From Echiichthys vipera (taxonomy: Eukaryota; Chordata; Actinopteri; Perciformes; Trachinidae), in assembly GCA_963691815.1 (NCBI GenBank), contig OY829657.1:23502288-23566287 (forward strand): DNA of 64,000 nucleotides, in the 5' to 3' direction. Below, one piece after another: positions 38,201-46,800 of the stretch (within the stretch, counting starts at the first letter, position 1; each line of letters begins with the position of its first letter). Position numbers and translations under genes: made by a program. Below the pieces are notes generated by a model that was given only the letters and a program-made list of their open reading frames with translations, was not told the origin of the DNA and made no database searches.

Positions 38201-41200
38201 TGTTCTGCCTCCTCTGCCAGGACTTTGAGGGCAGTCTTCAGCTTGGAGTCTTTGATCCCAAGGGACTTTAGTAGCCGCTGGGTGGATGCTCCAGTGTAGC
38301 CTCTACACCCGACTTCCACTGGGTATGTGAAGGCTCTCCACCCTGCTTGTGAGCACTCACTTGCCAGCTCAGAGTATTTGTCCCTCTTTCTCTCAAAGGC
38401 AGCCTCCATTCCCTCCTCCCAAGGAACCGTCAGCTCTACCATGATGACTGTCTTGGTAGAGGTGGACCACAGCACAATGTCTGGACGTAGAGAGGCTGTG
38501 GTGATCTCTTGCGGGAACTTCAACTGCCGGTCCAGATCAGCTCTCATGTTCCACTCGCTTCCAGCCGACAGGAGGGACTGTGGGCTCTTAGTGATGCTCT
38601 GTGGCTTGCCCCCTTGCTTGACAAACTGGATCGACCGCTCTGCTGTTCTTGAGCTGGCGCCATTCGCTTCCATTCTGCGTACTTCCAGGATTTCTGCTAG
38701 TTTCCGCAGAACGCGGTCGTGGCGCCATCCATATCGTCCCTGTGTCAAAGCCACTTTACAGCCAGAAAGAATGTGCTGCAAACTTGCGTTCTGGGAGTCA
38801 CAGAGGTTGCAGGTCGCCTCTGACCCGTACCACACATGCAGATTCCAGGGACTCGGAAGGGTGTCATATGTGGCCCTGATGAGGAAACTCAGCCTCGCTT
38901 GGGGCATTCTCCACATATCTGCCCATGTAATGACCCTGTTGACTACGGCCTCCCAATTGGTCCATCTCCCTTGTTGCTGTTGGGCCACAGCCTTGATCAC
39001 ATGTGTCTCCTCTTCCATCTTCACCACTTCTGAGACCACAAGGTCTTTCCTCTCCTTCTTTGAGGCTTTAGACCACACTGTGGGTGCTGTTCCCCATCCA
39101 AAACCAGCCCTGCCAGACTGCACTTGTCCTACCATCTCCTGATGTTTCAGTCGGATGATGGCTTGGTCTACTGTCTGACAAGCGTTCCATTTACGTCCTG
39201 TACGAACTTGGGCCTTGGTGTTACGGACTGATGGATCAGGTGAGTCTCTCAGCTCGAACACAAGCCTCACCTTCTCCTGTTTGTAGCCCAAGCTAATGGA
39301 TTTCCGTGGCAGCTTCAGGGTGGTTCTTCCAAACAGAGCTGTGTTGGAAAGACATCTGGGAAGGCCCAGCCATTTACAGATGTAATTGTTGGCTTTTGAA
39401 TCCATCTTGAGGACAGTTGTGGAGGTGATATCACACAATTTCAGGGGCCACATCAGACGATGGAATAGGGTGAACTGGTAACACCAGACCTTGAATTTCC
39501 CTGGGAGATAGCTTTGGTCGATTTTGTTCAGGCCATCCAAGAGCTGAGATGTGACTGAGCCAGCCATGTGCTTGTCAGACAGGTCGGCAGTGTAAAGTCT
39601 TCCAAGGCTCCGCACGGGTTCATCCACCACGCGTGGGATTTCCTCACCATCCACTGAGAATGAGATGTTGTCATTCCTGACCCCTTTCCGAATGGAAAGA
39701 CTGCGTGACTTGGTAGACTGTATTTTCATCCGGGCCCATGTTAGAAGCTCCCCGAGTCTTTTCAAGAGTCTGGAGGTACACGCTGCTGTCTGGACGAGGG
39801 TGGTGACGTCATCCATGTAGCTTCGTAGGGCCGGGAGTCGCTGACCTGTTTGGGATCGGACTCCTCTGACCATCTGTCTTCCACCTATCAGGATGATCTC
39901 GAAGGCTATTGTGAAGAGGATTGGAGAAATTGAGCAACCCATTGCTATCCCCTTCTCTAGCTGGTGCCAACCAGTAGAGACCTCTTGAGTTGTGTAGCAG
40001 ACTTGAAAGTTGTTAAAATAGTTCACTACAAGGCCTTTGGATGCAGGGTGGGATATGAAAAAAGTTGAGTGCGAAGCTGATAAGTTGGTGGGGAACCGAT
40101 CCATAGGCATTTGCCAGATCCAACCAAACAACGTGTAGATCTGCTTTGTTGCGCTTGGCTGTCTGGATTTGCTCCCAGATCATAGCCGAGTGCTCCACAC
40201 AGCCAGGGAAACCTGGGACACCTGCCTTCTGACAACTGATGTCGATGTAATGGTTTGCCAGAAGGTAGTTGGACATGCGCTTTGCCACCACAGTGAAGAA
40301 AATCTTACCTTCCACGTTGAGCAGGGCTATGCCTCTGAACTGGTTGATCTTATGAGAGTCTTTTTCCATTGGGATAAAGGTTGTGATTGCCCAGCTCCAT
40401 GCTGATGGCATGGCTTGGCTTTTCCAGGCAAAACCCATCAGCTTCCATAACAGCTTCAGGAGTCCAGGACAGCTTTTGAACACCCTGTATGGTACTCCAT
40501 TTGGGCCGGGTGCTGATGCAGCTCTCGCTCGCTCAACCACCTGCTTGACCTCGGCCCATTTCGGGGGAGTAGTGTCAAACTGTGAGGAAGGCTCAGGTGG
40601 CTGAGGTACATGGCCTGGCGATCCGAGGGGGTTGTTCTTTTGGCTGTCACTGAGCTGAACTGTGATGTATTCCTCCAACTCCTGCTCACTGGTCTGCAGT
40701 GTCCCATTCTTCTTTTCCTCCAGCAAGCCTCGGGCATACTTAAAGGGGTCCCGGAAGAAACTTGTCCTTGCTTTCTCCTTGCGGCTTCTGCGCTTCCTGA
40801 TCCTTTCAGTTCTCCTCAGGTGTGCGAGTCTTACTTTGATCTGGTTCCACAGATTCTTCAAGCCGTCCTTATCCTGGTCGTGGGCTTTTCTCGATTGTTT
40901 CCGCAAGAGGCGTCGTTCCTTTACGAGCTGGAGGATTTCCCTCTCCCGTCTTCCGATCTGTTTGGGAATAATCCTCCTCTGAGGCATTTCTCCAAATCGC
41001 TCTTTGCCTTCTTCGTAGATAATATGTCCCATGATGTTCAGTTTGGAGGTTACGCTGCCTCTTAGCACACTTTGGAGGGTGGTGCATAGATTCTCATCGA
41101 AGCTGCTCCAGGATTCTTTGTCATTGGATTTTGGCCACTTGACTTTGACTTTCCGGATTGGCTTCTCTGGTGCTCCTTTTGGGGGTTCGCTGCTTGGTGT

Positions 41201-43773
41201 TTCGTTGTGCTGTGGGCTGTGCTGTTGTTGCTGCACCTCCTGCTGGGAAGGCTGGACCACCTCTCTCTCACCAGTTGCAATGGTTGGATCAGTAGCACTG
41301 TGGTGCTCAACCTGGCTATGATTCCTCCTTGTCTGATCTGCTTCCGCAGTGCAAGCTTGCATCTGGTTGCGGCCGCCACCGCATTTTGCCTTCCCTTGGT
41401 GAATTCGCAGGCCCCGGTAGGTGGTTTTTTTGGCCCACCCACAGCCACATTCTCTAAGGATCTTCATATCATTCGTCATTGTCATGCCGGTCGTTTCCGG
41501 GTTATCCGTCCTGCTTGGTCCATCTTCCATCCCGCCTCTCGGTGGACCACCGGGCTGTTTTTTCCTTATATTGCTTGTAGTTAGATTAGGGAGTCCAAAA
41601 AGCTTGCTTCGCAGACATGTGGAAAAGGGTAACTAGCCCCTCCACCCCTGATGCAGTCGTTCCTGCTGCCAACTAGTCTTCCCTAGCAGCCCACCAGACT
41701 TTTCCTGGATGCCAACTGCTCTGTTCACAGTAGTCACTGGTAAGCCAGCTAAAATAGATGTAAGCACAAGTGATAGTACCTGCTGGGCATTTCAGCCTGC
41801 CGCACCTCCGACGGTGCCATGGTGCCGGCTGCAGGGTCATCAGCCGGGAGCCACCCTTCGCAGATGTTTCGCTCCTTTAATCCCGGAACATCTCTGGGTG
41901 GAGGAGCAGCGAACAGGGACGTCTCCCTGACGCCCCCTGCAGCCAGCGGAAAGATCCTTGTTCACCCCACACTCTGTCCCCTATGTTATTGCTGTTGTGG
42001 TTATGGAATGAAACCCAAGGGACTATGCATGGCAGGGACGTCCATCTCCCTGAGTCAGACGTGGGCTGACCGCATACCACAGCATCTCAGGGTGATGGAA
42101 TGTAGCAGCAGGAAAGCTTCCCTACTGCCCCCTGTCTAAGCTCCCTGTTTTCCCCACGCCTTATCATTCCTCCTGAGCCACAACCAGAAACTCCCTTGTT
42201 CTGCCTCCTCTGCCAGGACTTTGAGGGCAGTCTTCAGCTTGGAGCCTTTGATCCCAAGGGACTTTAGTAGCCGCTGGGTGGATGCTCCAGTGTAGCCTCT
42301 ACACCCGACTTCCACTGGGTATGTGAAGGCTCTCCACCCTGCTTGTGAGCACTCACTTGCCAGCTCAGAGTATTTGTCCCTCTTTCTCTCAAAGGCAGCC
42401 TCCATTCCCTCCTCCCAAGGAACCGTCAGCTCTACCATGATGACTGTCTTGGTAGAGGTGGACCACAGCACAATGTCTGGACGTAGAGAGGTTGTGGTGA
42501 TCTCTTGCGGGAACTTCAACTGCCGGTCCAGATCAGCTCTCATGTTCCACTCGCTTCCAGCCGACAGGAGGGACTGTGGGCTCTTAGTGATGCTCTGTGG
42601 CTTGCCCCCTTGCTTGACAAACTGGATCGACCGCTCTGCTGTTCTTGAGCTGGCGCCATTCGCTTCCATTCTGCGTACTTCCAGGATTTCTGCTAGTTTC
42701 CGCAGAACGCGGTCGTGGCGCCATCCATATCGTCCCTGTGTCAAAGCCACTTTACAGCCAGAAAGAATGTGCTGCAAACTTGCGTTCTGGGAGTCACAGA
42801 GGTTGCAGGTCGCCTCTGACCCGTACCACACATGCAGATTCCAGGGACTCGGAAGGGTGTCATATGTGGCCCTGATGAGGAAACTCAGCCTCGCTTGGGG
42901 CATTCTCCACATATCTGCCCATGTAATGACCCTGTTGACTACGGCCTCCCAATTGGTCCATCTCCCTTGTTGCTGTTGGGCCACAGCCTTGATCACATGT
43001 GTCTCCTCTTCCATCTTCACCACTTCTGAGACCACAAGGTCTTTCCTCTCCTTCTTTGAGGCTATCTATATCTATAACCTTTTAATGTCTTTTTTTTATT
43101 ATTGCTAAATTCTGCGTATTCTTTCTGTGTTTTAATGTGTATATTTGTACATTTGTGTCCGCTAAGCACAAAGTCAATAGGTCAAATATCTGGTATATAA
43201 TCTGTTTATATACTTGGCAATAAAGTGGATTGTGATTCTGATATTCAGTTTACTGTGACAGAGGAGGAAAGAAACCAGAAAAAAAATTACATTTAAGAAG
43301 CTGGAATCAGAATAGTTGGTGATTAATTTAAGTATTTAATCGATTAAGCGACTAATTGTTGAAGTTCAAGCCAGATCAGGGTTTTTGGTTTATATCGTAG
43401 AACTTTAACAGACAAAAGTGTTATTGGATTATTGTGGAGAGTACCATTGGGATTCTGAATCTGTTTTCCAAGTGAGACCGACACTTCTGTCCTTGTGTTT
43501 CCAGGAGGCACCTTCGTCGTAACCTTGGGAACGTCGGAGAAGTCTGAAACCATGAACTGTCGCCTCTCCAACAACCACAGGTGAGCTTTTTAAAGTTCTG
43601 CTTAAATTCCACCTTTCAACACACTGTAATTGCAAAGTGTCATAAACATTTTCTGTCAATAAATGCATCCTATGTGTCCGAAAAGGAGCTGGAAGAAGCC
43701 AAAACCTTACGGTTACAATTTATTGCAACAAAATATTTAGCCTATCTGAACAACATAACAAGTGCAAAAAAAC

Positions 43774-43815
<42 letters not shown>

Positions 43816-46800
43816 TTGCGTGCGTGCGTGCGTGTATGAGTCTGCTCCGTTGTGCCACATGAAAAACAAAAAGCGCCGCTTCTACCCAATAGATAGAGAG
43901 CGTAGAGAAATGTAAACAGTGGGATGGTGTACTGCAGCGCTGCGTCTAAGAGAAAAAAGAGGCGTTTGGTTGTTACAGTCTTTTGCTATGCTGTTACTGA
44001 GGGTCACGGTACTTTTTGTATCGGTGGCCAGTAGAAGCAAGTGGGGAAACAAGTTTTTTTTTTTTTTTTTTAAACTTTCTAATTTTACTGCAAAAAGGCA
44101 TGAAAATATAAACGAGTGGTCTAATTATTATTCTATTTAGTAAGTGACTATGATATAAGCGGGTTAATGCCCTTCAAGGTTTCCAGTTATCAGTTATTAA
44201 GAAGAAGAAGAATTCCTTGATTAGTCCCGCAACTGGGAAATTCGATTTTTTCACTCTATTATTATTATTCATGTTACACACACACAGGCCGAAATACACA
44301 CACATGCACGAACAGGCCCTATATGCATGCAATCACCCCGAGCAGTTGGGGGTCTTGTCGGACAGTTCTCGCCTACATGTCGTCCATTTTATACCTGATA
44401 ATTGGACGCCTTGTAGAGAATTAACACTTCTACGCTAGTATAGTGTCCAATTCATATTGCTGTTATTAGTCAGACTGCCGGTTTGATTTGTTGTCTTTTC
44501 TTTCAGATATATGTTCCTGGACGGTGAAAGTCACTTCGAGGTGGAGTTGTCTCGGATCTCCAGCATGCAGATTTTGACCGATGGGTCGAGTCCAGGAGGT
44601 GAGACTCTGTTCCAAACTCTTCAAAACTCAAGCATTTAAATGTACGTTTGTGACTATTTTGTACAGGTGTTAGACAAAGAAAGGGTCAGGTGTAATGCTA
44701 TATTTTTCTATTTTATGATTTACTGGAGATTCACTAACCAACTGAGAGATTTCTTGATTAACACTTGTTTAAACCTTTTCCTCCAAACTAACAAACTCTC
44801 CTCTCTGCGGCTCTGACTCCGCTGATCCGGCTTCTTCTTTTTCTTCTTCTGGGCTCAGAGAATGACATTCACACATACACCAGTCTGCTGGACAGTCAGT
44901 ATATCTCTGAAGGTCAGCTTTGGATCGCTCTTCGTCGTCACTCCATCCTTCTTTTGTTGTTGTTTCCAGATTCTTTGGGGTTTTCATCTTGTGTGCATGA
45001 AGACAGATGAAAATGAAACCAAAGATGCTGTTTCATGACTCTGCTTCATGTTTTTATGCCTCACTGAGTCTGAAAAAGCATTTTCTCTCCCCACAAATTT
45101 CATCTGTGTTCCCATAGTGGATTGTTTGGCCCATAACTCTTTCTGCCCCCTGCATGCTGCATGTGTGGCCCTGTTTGTACTTGGTTTGAAAATTGATTTT
45201 AGTGATGCAAACACGAGTGGACAACGGACCTGTGTGTGACCGGTTCTGTTTGGATTTCGTTTCTGCCTACTTCGCTTCTGCTAGAAGGTCAAAGGGGGCT
45301 CACCGTTATTACTTACACAACACTGCGTTCAACTTGCCGTAAAACTTTTACGACAGGATACGGTACGATACGGTAAGGTACAGTAAGGTTAGGTAAGGTA
45401 CAATACGGTAAGGTACAATGCGGTAAGTTGCGATAAGTTGCGGTACTGTACGATACAGTAAGATACGATAGAGTAAGGTATGCTACGGTACGATATGGTA
45501 CAGTACGTTGCAGTGCTGTACGATAAGGTAAGGTACAATATGGCACAGTATGTTGCGATACGGTATGATATGGTACGATACAGTACAATTCGGTACGATA
45601 CGATATGACTTTATTGTCAGAGCCAGATCTGAAATTGTTCTTGCTTAACAGCAGCTCATTTACAGCATCACAGAAAGGACAAAGCCAGGACCCAATAATA
45701 CATTTGTTCAACATAATGTTACAATGTCAGAAGACAACATTTAAGGCCCGTTAGCGTGCATTTTTATCTGCGATGAAGTCCTGTAAAGTGTTGGCACGCT
45801 GTCACCTAAACAACCATCACGTCCTGCAACGATTATACAATTTCCTGTTATGTGAAAACATATGTGGTCAAATTTAAGCCTTTTCAAACCGGTTGTAAAC
45901 AGGGTCTGTCCCGTCTACAGCTCCTGATTCACTGCTATCATTCTTCTGTACTTTTATTTTGAAAAACCTCACTGTTATCCTTCAGTTCCCCTGACATCTC
46001 TTTTGTTGTTGCATCTGTATGTTTGTGCATTAATCATTTTTAAGAGTTTGTTGATCTCATGGGGAAAGGGGGATGAAGGGATATCTTGACTTTCTTTTTT
46101 AAACTTTGGTTTGTTATCTTATTCACTAAACATGTAAATAACTTGCAGCTGTTTTTAATGAGACAAAAAAGTAGACTTTTTTTTTTACAAAGTGTCACAC
46201 CTCTTTCCCTAAGTGAGGGTGAGGCGAGAAAAACAACACTTTAAAATGTCAAGATAACTTTCTTCCAAATGTCATCCAGTCTGCAGTGACTTCAATCTTT
46301 TTCTTTTCTGCCTGATAGTTTTGAGAGACGATAAATGTTCTTTGACAAATAGGCCTATTTAGTTAAATACATCCGTTTTACTGAAGGTGCAAGTGCGTGT
46401 GTGTTTGTGTGTGTGTTGTGTGCAGGAGGGACGTCGCGGGCCAGCGGCATGCTGCTCCACTACAAACCAATGGGCTCCCAGGACGCCCAGCAGCTCCGCA
46501 TGGAGGCTGCAGACGACAAGAAGGCGGCCTCGCTGTGGTTGGCTGCGATGCACAAGGTACGACAGATAATGGTGCTGCACTTCATGTATAATACATGTCT
46601 GTTTTATATTACTAAGTCTGTAAACATAGGCTCATCACATCATTACATACCGTATTCTTCGCACTATAAGTTGCACCTAAAAACCTTCAAATGTCTCAAG
46701 AGCCGACAGTGCGCCTTATAATCCGGTGCGTCTTATATATGGACCAATATTGAGCCACAACAGGTCTCGCAACTACGGTAAGCATGTTGAGATATATGAC

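Larger units (their letters stand above)
37758..41757 (-). mobile_element. RLE-type non-LTR retrotransposon, nearly full length
   Basis: The element is read on the minus strand, with a ~227-bp 5' UTR (41757-41531), coding 41530-38140 and a ~380-bp 3' UTR. It encodes an N-terminal zinc finger, reverse transcriptase, a CCHC-type knuckle and a restriction-like endonuclease, which groups it with R2/NeSL/Hero-like elements rather than APE-type LINEs. Exact clade not assigned. There is no long poly-A tail; the 3' end reads gcttacatcta. It lies antisense in zfyve21 intron 3 and directly abuts a second copy at its 5' side. Confidence 0.85.

Noticed and set aside
38327..39142. Open stretch of 271 codons on the + strand
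   Set aside because: It is the antisense of the retrotransposon ORF. It is repeated at 42323-43108 with the element and has no recognisable domain.
45313..45714. Minus-strand 133-codon stretch with YRTVPYRT repeats
   Set aside because: Produced by the pentanucleotide array; no conserved protein.
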